From NCBI RefSeq assembly GCF_026230105.1, contig NC_079474.1, positions 21,160,794 to 21,224,793 of the forward strand: DNA of 64,000 nucleotides, given 5' to 3'. The DNA comes from Diorhabda sublineata (taxonomy: Eukaryota; Arthropoda; Insecta; Coleoptera; Chrysomelidae). Made by a program: the position numbers and the translations under genes. Shown here in pieces: positions 35,371-47,987 of the stretch; positions within the stretch are counted from its first letter, which is position 1, and every line of letters starts with the position of its first letter. The notes below the pieces were generated by a model. The model saw only the letters and a program-made list of their open reading frames with translations. It did not search any database and was not told the DNA's origin.

Positions 35371-36260
35371 CTATGATAGTGACGTCATCAACGTATTTCT
35401 AGTAGCCATATGGCGATCTGCTATAGGAGGGTTTCTTGAAATAAATTCTCCAATTTCGTTAATTTTATTTACTACATCATCCCCATATTTTTTAGTCGGC
35501 ATATTTTTCGATATGTCACTTATTTTATTTTGCAATGCTTTTGTATGTGCTGGTAATAAGGGGATTTTTGTTTTATGTATCATTATGATGTTGTTCAAAT
35601 TGCAATTGAGGTTCTTTACGCAGCTCGTGTTCAATTCCGTATCAAGATATTTTTTCGTAACCATATCACTATCACTTTTTGAAAGATGGTGTCCGAATTT
35701 ATCTACAGACATGATAAGAGTGAACAAATTCAATACATAATTATATATTATATCTGCTTCTTTTAACTCGTTTATAATAGCAACTATCTCGTTGCCGTGA
35801 GATGTATTGCCAACTTCTTTAGAAGCAATCAATAACCTCAATCTACCTACCATTTCATTTGGTTCGTCCCAATAAATGTATACCATAGGTTTTCCATTGT
35901 AGACTAGGATATCATCATCTAGACTTTTTCCTTCCCCATTATCAGATCAAAAAAGAGGACAAATAATATATTATTCCTGAACCGTTGTGAGGCTTTTAGG
36001 TTGCCTGCAGAACTTCGGTGAACACCTGTTGCATGGAGAATACGTTTCTAAATATTCATTGGCGTAGTTTGGATCATCGTAAAAAATAAGGTAATATACA
36101 CCTGGAAGTTCCTTTTGTCCAATACCATTGTCCATCATCACCTAGTATTTTAATACTTGCAGTTTTTTTATCGTAATCCATTCGTCTACTACCCAACATC
36201 CACCAATCCTGCTCAGGGTCATATCTCGGGCCCTATATTTTATCAATTTTATGGTTATTA
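35371..36260 (-). pseudogene. Polinton conserved WDD-family protein, copy B
   Basis: An open frame at 35886-35371 (171 codons) begins MVYIYWDEPNEMVGRLRLLI and continues ASKEVGNTSHGNEIVAIINE, ending with a helical region containing a KTKIPLLPAHTKALQNKI segment. Upstream, in broken frames, 36235-36060 gives YGPRYDPEQDWWMLGSRR, DGQWYWTKGT and VYYLIFYDDPNY. The same order is found in copy A, so this is one gene of which the C-terminal part survives well. Function unknown; it is not an enzyme by visible motifs, and a virion or DNA-packaging role would be a guess. It follows the ATPase on the same strand. Confidence 0.75.
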
Positions 36261-36479
36261 TTATGGTTATCATGCTCTGATTCACCCAATTTTATTTGAG
36301 AATTGCTCTAGTTAGCTCATTACTTTGTTTTTACGGAAATCTATAGCGACTACATTGTCAGACAATTTGTTGTTAAATGAAAAATTTGATAGCTGTTTTA
36401 AAGCTTTATAAATTTGTCGAAGCCTTTGCGACATCTGCCGTTACTGAGAGGGAAATCTTTCACAATACTACCGCAGCAT

Positions 36480-37055
36480 AAGTTTCTGACCAATATACTG
36501 AACATATTCCTCAAAATTCGAGTCAGGAGACTGTTTATCGAATATATGTTTTAAATTATTTCGTCCTGCTTAAATAACACAATCATATTACAATTGTTTC
36601 GAATCAGTTGCTTAGGTATCTTGGAATATGTTTGACAGAGATAGGCAGCATCGATATCTTTATGTCGGCACATGGAGTAACACTCTGGAATTTTCTGTTG
36701 TCCATCGCACGCAACGTCATCAAATAGAAAAAACGGAGTTTGGCTTAGCCTTGTCGGGGCTAATAATTTCCTCGTTGTCTTTGAATGGGAAATATCCAAC
36801 TCCTTTCATTTGCGCTATAACGTCTTGCAATAACTGATATTTCATTTGGAATAACTTTGAATAAACGTAGACATTTTTGAATTTAGCACCATTCGGATCG
36901 AACAAAAGTGACAGCATAACATTCGTTTTACCACAACCACTTGGACCACATATAATGGAATGGGTTGTCGTCGTCGTCGTCGCTCAAAGAAATACGGAAT
37001 GGGATCAAAGAAACGTTGTTCCTCCATTAGGGATGTTGTTTTGAAAACGAAGGAG
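36480..37055 (-). pseudogene. Polinton packaging ATPase
   Basis: The minus strand encodes ICGPSGCGKTNVMLSLLFD, with the Walker A P-loop (Gly-Lys-Thr codons near 36930-36922), then NVYVYSKLFQMKYQ, PDKAKPNSVFSIFDDVACDG with a Walker B-type FDDV, then QQKIPECYSMCRHKDIDAAY and LCQTYSKIPKQLIRNNCNMI, the sensor region typical of the FtsK/HerA-type Polinton ATPase that pumps DNA into capsids. A frame change between Walker A and B (two frames overlap near 36800) and a CGT/CGA-rich insertion-like stretch upstream (36968-36985) disrupt it. The C-terminus beyond 36550 is degraded. It starts close to, and diverges from, the PX gene. Confidence 0.88.
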
Positions 37056-37091
37056 TCCATGAAGAGAGGATAATTTCTAAAAGATACTGCT

Positions 37092-37352
37092 ATGATTGCT
37101 TTACAAGCTGCTAAAGCACTAATTGAAAAATTTGGAGGATCCAAGAAAGTTGATGTTCCTCGAGTAATACCTGTAGCAAAGTCTGGAGATTTCTTAACCC
37201 TCAAACCCCTGTTTGCGGGACTGACGGCTATTCGAGCGTTGTCAGGAGAAGCTGCTGGGATAGCGAAGACTGTAATTGATGCCGCTCAAAAAAAGTTGGA
37301 GGACGATGTACGTCATGATAAAGCAATGGAGAGTGTTGGTGAAGGATTGTAA
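37092..37352 (+). CDS. Polinton PX-like protein
   Basis: An intact 86-codon frame reads MIALQAAKALIEKFGGSKKV, then PLFAGLTAIRALSGEAAGIA and KTVIDAAQKKLEDDVRHDKA. The Ala/Gly-rich hydrophobic stretch followed by an Asp/Lys/Arg helix matches the small protein that precedes the protease in insect Polintons (called PX, sometimes compared with adenovirus core proteins). In relatives the frame continues into a GLYLKP repeat; here that part (FGLYLKN near 37375) is out of frame, so the protein is shortened at its end. Next to and upstream of the protease relic, divergent from the ATPase. Confidence 0.75.
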   Translation: MIALQAAKALIEKFGGSKKVDVPRVIPVAKSGDFLTLKPLFAGLTAIRALSGEAAGIAKTVIDAAQKKLEDDVRHDKAMESVGEGL

Positions 37353-37359
37353 TAGAAAA

Positions 37360-37700
37360 AGTTATCCAAAGGTGGATTTGGATTATATTTGAAAAATCAA
37401 AAAAACTACCAATGAAGCTACCCAATCGACCACTGTACGATACTTAAAGTATGATACTTTTGAGGAGTTTTTATGTGGGACATTGTACCTAATACGGTCC
37501 TCGAAAACAAGAATGCACAGTGGTTGATTTAGATACCTCTAAAAATAGCGGAACGTATTGTGTAGCATACAGTAATATTGATAATAACGTAGAGTATTTT
37601 GATTCATTCGGTAACTTGAAGCCACCGGAAGAACGTGTTAAATATTTTGGATGAACCATTCGAATGTCCTACAATAACAGACAATATTAAACCTACAATC
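37360..37700 (+). pseudogene. Polinton adenain-like cysteine protease fragment
   Basis: After the PX frame the sequence reads KLPMKLPNRPLYDT, the usual linker, then ECTVVDLDTSKNSGTYCVAY and NVEYFDSFGNLKPPEERVKY. This is the adenovirus-type protease core, in which the GTHWVAY motif holds the catalytic His; here His is replaced by Tyr (GTYCVAY). FDSFGN holds the acidic partner. The sequence then runs into the (TTA)n tract at 37702, so the catalytic Cys segment (NCGHLC) is lost. In the family the enzyme matures capsid proteins. Stops and a shift near 37445 confirm decay. Confidence 0.85.
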
Positions 37701-37701
37701 A

Positions 37702-37702
37702 G

Positions 37703-37792
<90 letters not shown>
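37702..37792. repeat. (TTA)n microsatellite
   Basis: About 90 bases of TTA repeats interrupted by TTAATTATCATT. It replaces the end of the Polinton protease reading frame. Poly-Leu and poly-Ile frames are artefacts. Confidence 0.97.
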
Positions 37793-37797
<5 letters not shown>

Positions 37798-38124
37798 TAT
37801 ACCGACACGCTCCTAAAGTTGTATCAGTCATCATGTCACAGCTGCTGCGAGTTAACAGTATCAACCATATATTTACTTTTCAACCTTCTACTCCGAAGAC
37901 AGATCATGAAATTAATATTCAACTAACTTTCGTAGTGTAAAGAAGTACCATTGAATTGTTGAAGGCGCTAAGGAGCCCCGGTTATAATGATTGAATTGTT
38001 ATCAAGCAAAATATTGAAAGTATCAAATATATGACAAAATGTTTGGAACAAAAACTGGAGTGATAACGTAAATTGAAAGTGTAAACAAGTCTTTTGGATT
38101 ACCAGCCAAACACGTATGTACAAA

Positions 38125-39345
38125 CTTTTTTTCCTACAATGGAACGCCAATGGCTTAGAACAGCATAAAGAAGGCAAACTGTTTTTAACATAAAACCAAA
38201 TAGATATACCACTTGTTAGCGAGACACATTTCACAAAAAAATATATTTTCAAATACCAAACTATCTTTTATATCACACACACCAACCCGACAACACAACA
38301 CATGAAGGAGCAGCCACATAGATAAAACATACAATCAAACATTACGAACTTCTAAACTACCAACAAAATCACCTCCAAGCTACCTCAATAATAGTAACAA
38401 CCTTGCATATGAACTTACAATATCCGCAATCTATTGCCCACCTCGACACAACATAAAACAAAATGATCTCGAAGATTTCTTCAGCACCTTGGGAGACAAA
38501 TTCATAGCAGGAGATGATTACAACTACAAACACACCTTTTGGACTTCTATGTTACAAACGGAATAAACTAAACTCACAGAGACATCCTGCCCAGTTATGA
38601 CTTGAATTCTGACCATTCGCCTATTATTGGAGCATCAGTCATAATTAGAACACCAGCACAAAGATTACACAACTTTAAAACAGACTTAGAAACATACCGT
38701 AACAAAATCAATGAAACGGTAGATTTAAAGATAAAGCTTAAGGAACCAGGAGATATCGGGCAACAGATCTATTTAACTCACAACCTCAGCAAGCAGCCCA
38801 AACTGCTACACCAAAAATGAAACAGAAAAAAGGAAACAAGATGTCTCACTTGAAATAGAGAGACTAATAGCAGAAAAGAGACAGGCTTGAGCAAGATGGC
38901 AAAGGAGCCACATTCCTGCAAACAAAAACAGCTTAGTCATGAAACTTGAATAAATAAGACATGCACAATTTGAGGAATATGTATCTAAATTAACAAGAAC
39001 GGATAATTCTATTTGAAAGCCAATAAAAAATTTAAAAAAATCCAAGATAACATCCCCTCCTATACAAATAAAAGAACTTGAGTAGTAGGCTAGAAGCGAC
39101 AACGAAAAAGCAAATTCGCAAATCATATCATTACAGTCTTCAGCCACCAAGTCACGAAACAGACCTAGAAGAAGAGCAAAACTTAGCAACCGCAATAAAC
39201 AAAAGAAGCCCCATAAAAGCATTAACTTAAAAAGGAGTACACAATGAAATAAAATTGCTAATAACCGCCAAAATGATGAAAGAGTTGCCACAAAAATATT
39301 AATGTGACTGTGAAGAATCAAAAATTCAACTACTTAAAGATTTAT
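38125..39345 (+). pseudogene. Jockey-like LINE, endonuclease and start of RT
   Basis: The plus strand reads LQWNANGLEQHKE (about 38140), the start of a Jockey-clade endonuclease, then IDIPLVSETHFTKK with the catalytic Glu, LTISAIYCPPRHNIKQNDLE, DFFSTLGDKFIAGDDYN and, at 38602, SDHSPIIG, the conserved SDH box. A charged linker follows to the beginning of the RT (about 39130-39340, NAINKRSP then MMKELPQKY). The RT core and the 3' end are missing; the next sequence is the dispersed repeat at 39365. Many stops are present. This is a different LINE clade from those at 57, 49994 and 57627. Confidence 0.85.
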
Positions 39346-39364
39346 GAAACACGATCATAATCGG

Positions 39365-39471
39365 AACCCACATCAAAGATGATTGATTCCGGGTGTCCCT
39401 TGGATACTTGAGTACCGTTAAGATATCAAATTTCGTACTTTATTGTGTATCTAGGTAACTCTAACGAAGAA
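39365..39471. repeat. Dispersed repeat, copy 2
   Basis: Matches 29699-29808 in direct orientation (shared ATTCCGGGTGTCCCTTGGA core and CTCTAACGA end). It begins 20 bases after the last recognisable Jockey sequence. No ITRs or poly(A) were seen. Confidence 0.85.
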
Positions 39472-42400
39472 ATTGTTGTGTAAGAAGCCCCATCACAGTC
39501 AATTTATCTCAACCTTTCACTAAGAGTCTTTATCGTTGTTCACGATATATGTAGGGCTTTATCATTTATACTTGTGGCTTTGTGCATAAATTCCAAATTT
39601 GTGAAAATGATTGATTAGAAAATATTACAATTTCAATAGATGTCTGAATTTAATTCGATCGATACTTTTGTGAATCTGTTATCCTTTTTGCAATTCGAAT
39701 ATTGATTATATTTAGAAGATACTTTGTACTATATAATAAAGTTGTTTACCCTGATGATATGGCTTCTATACAAAAATAAGAATTCCCATTTGTTGAGTGG
39801 ACTAACCATTATTTTAATCATTTTTTTTTTCGTTTTATTAATTTGGTTTTAGCACTTAGAAAAAAGAATATCATAGCGCTTGGATCAAATCATTATTTGC
39901 CCTCAACTATGGATAACGCAAACCAAAAAGTAAAAGTATAGTTCTTACTCACATTATTATGAAGATCCCTCTCGTATATTCTTTAATGTCGTCCAACAAA
40001 TTAACAGTACATAATCCAACACCTTGTACTGCTTCTAATTTTGGGTACACTTGCTGCAACAAATAAAGATACTTTATCCAGAATATATTTAAATGAAAAT
40101 ATATAAAAAGCTTGAGAATAACCTTATTGTTATAAATAAGAGGAACTTAAAAAGTGCTTATAAAAGCAAGTATGAAGACTTCCGTTCAATTATTTGAATA
40201 ATACATTGTAGTTATGTGCATGAAAACCATGATTCCATCGAACATGTGGCTTCTAGAATCAAATTTTGTATGACAGTCAAATAAACATTAAAAAAATATA
40301 ACAAATTTATAGTCAAATACTTTCGAGGGATATTTCTGGAGCCCGAAGATTAAGCGTTGTACTCTTGCTGATGAAGACATCTAGTATATATTCCAAATTT
40401 ATCCAGCTTATGGAATATGATGGCTAATTTTTTTTATTTATAAGGAACAGTGGAACAGATTATGATGGAATAACTATTTTCTATAATAAAGTCTAGCACC
40501 GTGGATCAGTTGCGATTTTTTTCATACAATTATATTGTATATAGTGACGGTGACTTTGTTTAAGTTTGTATAGTTGTACAGGTCTGCCAATAATGCAACT
40601 TTTACATCTTACTAACTACCAGAAAATTTAAATTGGAGAATATCATCACATGTATACATTATAGTTCTTTGCAAATCCAGCAGTAAATGTATCGAAAAAA
40701 GTAATGAAACTCCTTGGGTTCGCAATAACTTAGCTAATGTTTTACAGTAAATAATATCGATTACTAGCAGAACAAGATATTTTGTAGAAATATGGATTAT
40801 TGCACTACATTGAAATTATACCAATGATTTGATATAGAGACAAGAAGAACATAAACAGAAGTTGGGTATGTATTCAGAAAAATATATCTTGACCTCACCA
40901 TATTGCGAAATATTGAATAAAATCAAAATACAATTGAGGGAAAATCTAATAAACAAGTACTCATCGATTAATTGCCCTAAAGCTCAAATGCTTAATTAGA
41001 AACTAATATCTGTCGCAAACAGATGGAGAGCAGCCTCTATTAGGGATAGATGAAGTAGTTTAAAAATGAGCTATCGTCAAAAAATGAATTTTACAAGAGC
41101 GAATATACTTATTTAGTAAGCAACTGCAAACACTAAGGAATTTCGTCAGCTTCATATATCCACTTTAAAGTTAGCTTTATAGTAACAAAAATCTTATTAT
41201 TTCAACAGTACAAAACAAACTTGAGTATTTTCAATCAAGTCTCAAAACCCTTCGCTTAACAGCAAAACAAGTTTCAGTAAACAGTACGGACTAAGATCAA
41301 TCAGATCAACATCAGCAATTATTTCACTAACCTACCTAAGAACTTCTATTTGTTTATTACCAAGTAATAAAAACAAATTTCCCAACAAAACAACAGGTAA
41401 TAGTAATTAGCACATTAAATTGAGTAAAACTAGGAGAATACCTGATAACCATGGACACTGTTATCAATCTCAACAAAATCATATTTTCGTCAAGAATAAC
41501 CATTAATAGAATATGCGTATACCTATCGACCAAACTCTTATTTTTATCGCCAAAATCATATTGTAAAGTCTATTAAGATCGCACAAGAGATGAAGTGGGT
41601 AGCATCACGGCCGGACGCCACGTGTCGATATATCTCCACAGTGTCTAAATAAACTCGTCATTAGTTGATTATTTGTTTTGCTGTGTATTTATTTCAAACC
41701 CCTTTACACAATAGTGTCATTGAGAATTCAACTTCAAATTATTTACGTTTAGAGTTGGTAGAATCAGTATATTTGATTTTACAAAATCCATAAATCCTTG
41801 ATTTTCAAGAATGAAATTCTCAATAGAACTATCTGAAATCATTCACTATCTACAAATTAATTTTATTCCAATTACATTTCAACTTAATCTTAAATGTTTG
41901 TCTTATGTAGTTATGTTCGAACGTCGGAGGAAGTTTGTTGGAGTAAGCTCTTGAAAACTTATGATTTGTTATGTTGAAAGTACTTGACGAATTGATTTGT
42001 TGTTCCAATTTACAGAGATTAGAGAACCTTAAATGATGCAAATAAGGATAATGATAATCATTTATAGAAAACTTTTTAGAATACCTTCATCATTATCAAA
42101 AACAAATACAGAACATTCTACAACTGCAGTGATTATCCTCATAATATTAATTTGCTCACTCGATTCTCCAATATAAACTAAAGGTGACTACTGATCAAGA
42201 TTTCTAACATACTTACTATTTTCATTTTATCCAGTTCCTACTCACATCACACGAGAACTGGTGTGAGTTGACTTCTCTAATATATGAATTCTAGTGTCTT
42301 CTTTCTGAATATGTAGGAGGACCTCGATCTGTACTAGCATGTTTCTAATATGAATTCAATAATACCACAATTTGTATACATAACAAACATATGTCATTCC

Positions 42401-43794
42401 ACAATTTTTATTACCACTGAATATTTTTTTATTAAATATTTTCCATACTCTTTGTACTACCCCTGTAAACTTATACATACTTGTATGTGCAACATTAGTA
42501 TAAAAAAACAATTTTTATTCTGAATTTTCTTCCAGATCATTCCATACCTTTTACATAAACGAATGTAAACGAAGCAATTTATTATGAGATGCTGAATTTA
42601 TTCCATTCTCAAGTTTGAGCATGGCTTGCGGTTTTGAATGAATACATCTAGTCAATGTTTTTAAATAGGATATCTGCATTACTAATTCCACAAATTCAAT
42701 TTTCCATATTATTTAAATGGATACATGTATCTCACCGATAATTTAATATTACATCAGCAGCGATTTTCTCCATTTACATCAACAGTTTAATGTACATCAA
42801 TCACGTGCTACTTGAATATAACAAAAAATAAATGAATTCAAGCGCCAGTGCCGGAGAGATATGAATTATTATTATGTTTCTCACATAATTATTATTGAAA
42901 CTATCGGTTGTGTTTTCTATAACATATAGTTCAGTGAAAATAGACATTTGACTTAAGCAAAATTTGCATAGAACTGAAAATTGACAGACACATTAAATAC
43001 ATCATTATAAATGACACGTCAAAAGTCCCCTTCGATCCTACTTCTGCAAAATATTTTATTCAAGGTATAAGTACAAAATGAAGGTTTTTTCCATTTTTCT
43101 CGAAAACAGTAAGTATTATCGTGAAAGCAAGTCAGACAAAAGTTGTAGATCATACAATTCTCTACAAAAATGGTTCAGTCACTTTTCTCTTACGACTCAC
43201 CATTAATGAGATATCGCGGTTTTAATCAATAGAAAATTCATGAAATATGTGATTATCTAGAAATTGAGCATGAGAAAGTCTTGAAAAGTTCTTGAAGCTT
43301 TGTCAGCTATTCACATGCAATTAACTACACATAACGTGGCTGATGAAAAACGACATAAAGACGATTTCAATTTGATGTAGGAAAAATGCGCAGATGAGCA
43401 AGATAATTAGAAAGAAAAAATCCAATTTCAGATCGTGAGCTTGAAAGCTCTAGTTTTAGTGTCGTATTTCATAATTCAACTCAAACTCCAATTCTGCAAA
43501 TGGAAATAACTGAAAAAGAACTACAAACTTTTGGTGTTAACATTTAAAAATAATTTTCTTTCATTCTCTATGTTCCAGAAATGTACATTTAATATATGAA
43601 TTGTATGGTTTTTCTATATATAATGGAGAAAAAGTATTCTAATTTATGACATACATTGATGTTGTATTTGGATTTGGATTCAATAATTATTATAAATTAT
43701 TATAAACCTAATTTTGAAACAGAAGAGACCTTAAATAGAGAACATTCAGATGCCTTAAAGTATCAAAAGGTCTAAGAAATCATAAATTAAAGAA

Positions 43795-43795
<1 letters not shown>

Positions 43796-43858
<63 letters not shown>
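43796..43858. repeat. (TA)n microsatellite
   Basis: About 63 bases of uninterrupted TA dinucleotides. Confidence 0.97.
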
Positions 43859-43861
<3 letters not shown>

Positions 43862-44473
43862 GTTTCTTATTCTTCTCATTGGGAACGTGGCAACGAAACA
43901 CCAAAGTGGGCTAACTCTAATATATCAGTTTACCTATTCCATTCATACTCATCAAGTCTACTTCGATCTTTTTTATTCATTAATATTATATATTCATTAT
44001 ATAGTTTATTGATGATGTCGATAATTACATATCTATTGTGGTTTCTAAATAAAATATTCTAGAACTCCCAATTTAAATACTTTTAGGTATATAATCGGTC
44101 AGTGAAATAGAGAACTCGATATATAATCTAGTTTCCAAACAGAATTTTCCGGAACTTTTTGACAAATGTTCAAAAAAGTTTTTTAAACATTTCTCGGTAT
44201 AGGTTTGAGGATAAGAATGTACACGTTAATTTAACTCAATCACAGTGTAATTATCAAACTAATTACAACACTAATAATTTGATTACTTCACTTCATATAT
44301 CACTATATACTGCCCGGTTTGTCATGTATCGTTCGCTGCATATCTGTAATATTAAACTAACGCTACTGTCTACTACTACTCTCCTTCTTCACATATGCTT
44401 TCGCAATGCGTCTAGTTACAGATCACTCCTTTTTCCTCAAACATCTAGAAGTGGCCACCTATAACGTGTTTGA

Positions 44474-44609
44474 TAGTTTTCACAACATTAACTTATGGCC
44501 GGCGCCGTTATATAGCGTGAGCCTGTGTATCTGCCACAGTATAGTTTCCACTACATTAAGTTATGCTCGGGGCTGTGAAATGGCGTGCGGATGTGTATCT
44601 GTCATAATA
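44474..44609. repeat. 68-bp imperfect tandem duplication
   Basis: Unit 44474-44541 and unit 44542-44609 both run TAGTTT...CATTAA.TTATG...GTGTATCTG.CA with period 68. The units are clearly GC-richer than their surroundings (GGCCGGCGCCG in unit 1). Confidence 0.8.
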
Positions 44610-47600
44610 TTACTGATTAAGAGCCATTATCTCTTTGGACTAGTTTAATAGACTGAACTATGAACTATATATTGAGATTTATATATACATATTCTACAAA
44701 ATTCCATTTACACTGCATTTTACAAATTCTCCTACGAGCCGGGCGAACAACAAAAGTTTACTGAATTGTTTCACGTGTTTCTCCCACTGGAAATCTAGCC
44801 CATGTTGTCAAAAAGAGTCAATAATAAATGAAACTGAGAATGAATGGCGACGAGAATAGCTTCTATAAAGAAAATTGTCAAAATGAAACGCCTCTATATA
44901 AAAATTATGGAAACTGGTTTCACGAAATAGGATAAACCAGCAGATGGGTCAATTTTCTCTTCTAAAAAACCTTTTATATATACTTTAAAAAAATGTCTTA
45001 CGTCAATCAATCTCTGTGTCTTCACTAGCATAACGTCTTTGCCTGAACAAATTATAATATTCCCTAGTTATGACAACAAACACTCTTGATATGGACAGAT
45101 GGGATTTTGTCGTGAATATGAATCTTTTCGCATCAATAATAGTGTATCTTTTGAAAAAGAATAGAATTTTCAGATATTGAGAAAAAAATGAATTTTCTTT
45201 TTTTCCATTTCACACTGTTAATGAGATCAATCCACTCAATGTGTCTCAATGCAAGACTCACGCTTCAAAGCATAATGGGCGATCAAAAATATCTTTGATG
45301 GTATATTTGTGAGGAGGAGGAGGAGCAGAAAATGATTACATTTTCTATCGACAATATAGTTATTGATTTAGACGATCATAACCAATTTTATGAATGGAGA
45401 ATCATTATCTTCAGATTTAATTTTAGTTAGCTACATATCCGGTAAGATTTGTACTTAGTTGAGGAAGTAAGTAATTTAAAAGAAATTTGGCCATCGTATA
45501 TCTCTTTTTAAGATGCAAAAACAATTTATGACAACATAAATCAAAATGTGTGATATCGGAAATTGAATTACCAAAACTAACATCACAGAGAAACAGTTCA
45601 CAATCAGTTTATTCCAAAGGAAGACCTAGCTAGATGTTAATTTTACAGTAATTTATCAGTACATTGTTTTCAATTAAAGGAAGCAGTAATGTGTGAAACA
45701 ATATAATGTAACAACACTTGTATTCTCGTGTCAGTTCACTGAAAAATTATATATTGTACAAATACGGAAGTAATGCTTGGAAAAACTTGAAGCATATATG
45801 AAAATCATATTCCAATTATAATTATTGACATTATGAGAACAATTTGAAAATCTTGCAGACCAGTATATACTTTTGCTGTATTTTAAAAGAAAACGGATAG
45901 AAAAGTTATCACTTAATAGTCGACTAATATGTAGACAAAATATGTTATGCAGTACAACAATAGGCACAACTAATTTTATATATTATAACTGTTTTAAACT
46001 TCATATATCTACCTAAACGTAGAGAATGAAGTTAATAATAATCTTAGCGTACCCTTAAAACTGTCTATGTGAAATAACTCTTCATAACAAAGCGAGATAA
46101 CTCTCCAATTCATTTCAGGGGCACACAATTGAAGATTTCTGACCACTTTTATCTCGTAAACTGTATGTTAAACTGTGGCAAGTCGAAAATGAGGAACAAT
46201 TACGGTGTAGAATAAAATAATTAGACATATTTCATTTCATTATTCTTTCATCTCTCCTAGAGATGAAACGCTAGAGTTAAATGAGATCCAGAGGTGTATC
46301 ATGTGCATATAACAGAAAACTTTATAACACCGTGGTGCTATCCTCCGAAAACTAAATATAACAGTGTTTAGATTGTTTGCATCTTTGCCAATATTACTCC
46401 CCATCTATATACCTATGGCAAGTAACAAATTGCTCCGGTTCACAATGTAGATTAGGTTCCATATCCCATCATAACTAGTTAACATCCTAGATTCTCGGAT
46501 GAAAGGGAAGGGATGGTAAAGGAAGCTAATTTTCTGGTTAGGTTGACAATTGACACGTTCAGGACTGGCTTAAGATATCGTAGTTGAAACTGGTTGATTG
46601 TAACAGAACTGGTTCCCAAAATTACTCAACGTAGATATAGTTGCGACAACACAATAAATGAAATTCTGTATCGAGAAGACATTAAAATTGCTGACATTTA
46701 GGCTAGCAGGGTCTCACTTGACCCATAAAAAATTATGACTAATACAATTTATCCACATACGCAAAAGTAGATATCATGTTGCAAAAACTTTATCGATATA
46801 AACTAGCAGCAGTATATTCACAGGAAGCTTGGTGTATATCGCATGGTCTCCGAAGCAGCTGTATGGATACAACGAATACTTTATCTATCGATCTTCTAGC
46901 ATTTGATAAGTAAAACTTCTACAACCTCAAAACAAAAAGTAACAACCAGAATAAACCGGTAAAAGTGGAGACAAAAGCACAGAGTAAATGAGAAATCATA
47001 TTAAGAATTTCTACAGGTAATACTAACGCGACTTTGGTCTTCCTCACACTTTCGTAAAGTGAAGGGGAAGTGTAGGTTCTTATATTTATGACCATAATCT
47101 TTCAAATGCGGTTACGAAAAATCGCTGTTTTAGAATAGATTATGCTGTTGTAGCAGAGTTCTTACTTTTCTGTTGTGGAGAGTGGCGTAATATTCAGTTA
47201 GTTATTAAAATGTATGGGCACAGAATCTACGATGATTTTAGGTAGGTATTGTCCGAAGCAGCCGATTACCACTTGTATTGTTTGAGGTAGTATCACAACT
47301 TTGCGTTATGTTGATGATTTCTTTGTACTCAGCTTCAGTGACATACGTTCTTTTTTAGCTAGACATACAACGTCCACATATTATGAGTCGTGCTAGGGTG
47401 TTGATGTCATTTCATGTCATCGACTTTATAGAAAAGTATACATACTCATATTCTATTACAATACAACAACGATTTATTTGCCTAATTTTGTCTCTATGGT
47501 TCGAGTTTTGCCTATGATAACTAACTGATAATAACAGTAATATCGTGACTGATATCTCATTTGGTGGTAACTTATTATATGCGGTCCCAACTTGAAACTA

Positions 47601-47899
47601 ATAGGGTGAATGAAGGATATGATGCTATATTCTGAAAACAATGATCATTATACTAATTTCGTGAGGAGTTATTTTCATATTACTCTGAATATTCCAGTAT
47701 GGAATTGGAGTTTCATGAATATATAACTTTTAGCTTCTAACTAATTCTTGGACTATATTTAAATTCTTCACAACCAGCTTCTCTTCTAGTATCCGTTACC
47801 TGCATCTCTATTATTGATAGGAAAATTACAATACACATTATACCTGAAAAAAAAATCAAACTGAGTAGCGTCCCAATATTATGCAGTATGATCGAGAAA

Positions 47900-47916
47900 T
47901 ATTATTATTATTATTC

Positions 47917-47986
<70 letters not shown>
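47900..47986. repeat. (TTA)n microsatellite
   Basis: About 85 bases of TTA units with CTATT interruptions at either side. Confidence 0.97.

Positions 47987-47987
<1 letters not shown>

Larger units (their letters stand above)
31220..37940 (-). mobile_element. Polinton/Maverick B, rearranged
   Basis: Seven Polinton-type blocks: metalloproteinase (-), PolB N-terminal half (+), integrase remnant (-), WDD protein (-), packaging ATPase (-), PX-like protein (+) and adenain-like protease (+). All are disrupted except the short PX frame. The major and minor capsid genes were not recognised. Terminal repeats were not found; the protease side is cut by a (TTA)n tract and then a Jockey-like LINE. Confidence 0.87.

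Noticed and set aside
37635..37940. Poly-Leu/poly-Ile protein at the (TTA)n tract
   Set aside because: Microsatellite translation; only the part before the tract belongs to the Polinton protease region.
41590..41715. Possible LTR 3' end (TTTACACA after AATAAA-like sequence)
   Set aside because: No start of the LTR and no primer-binding site follows.
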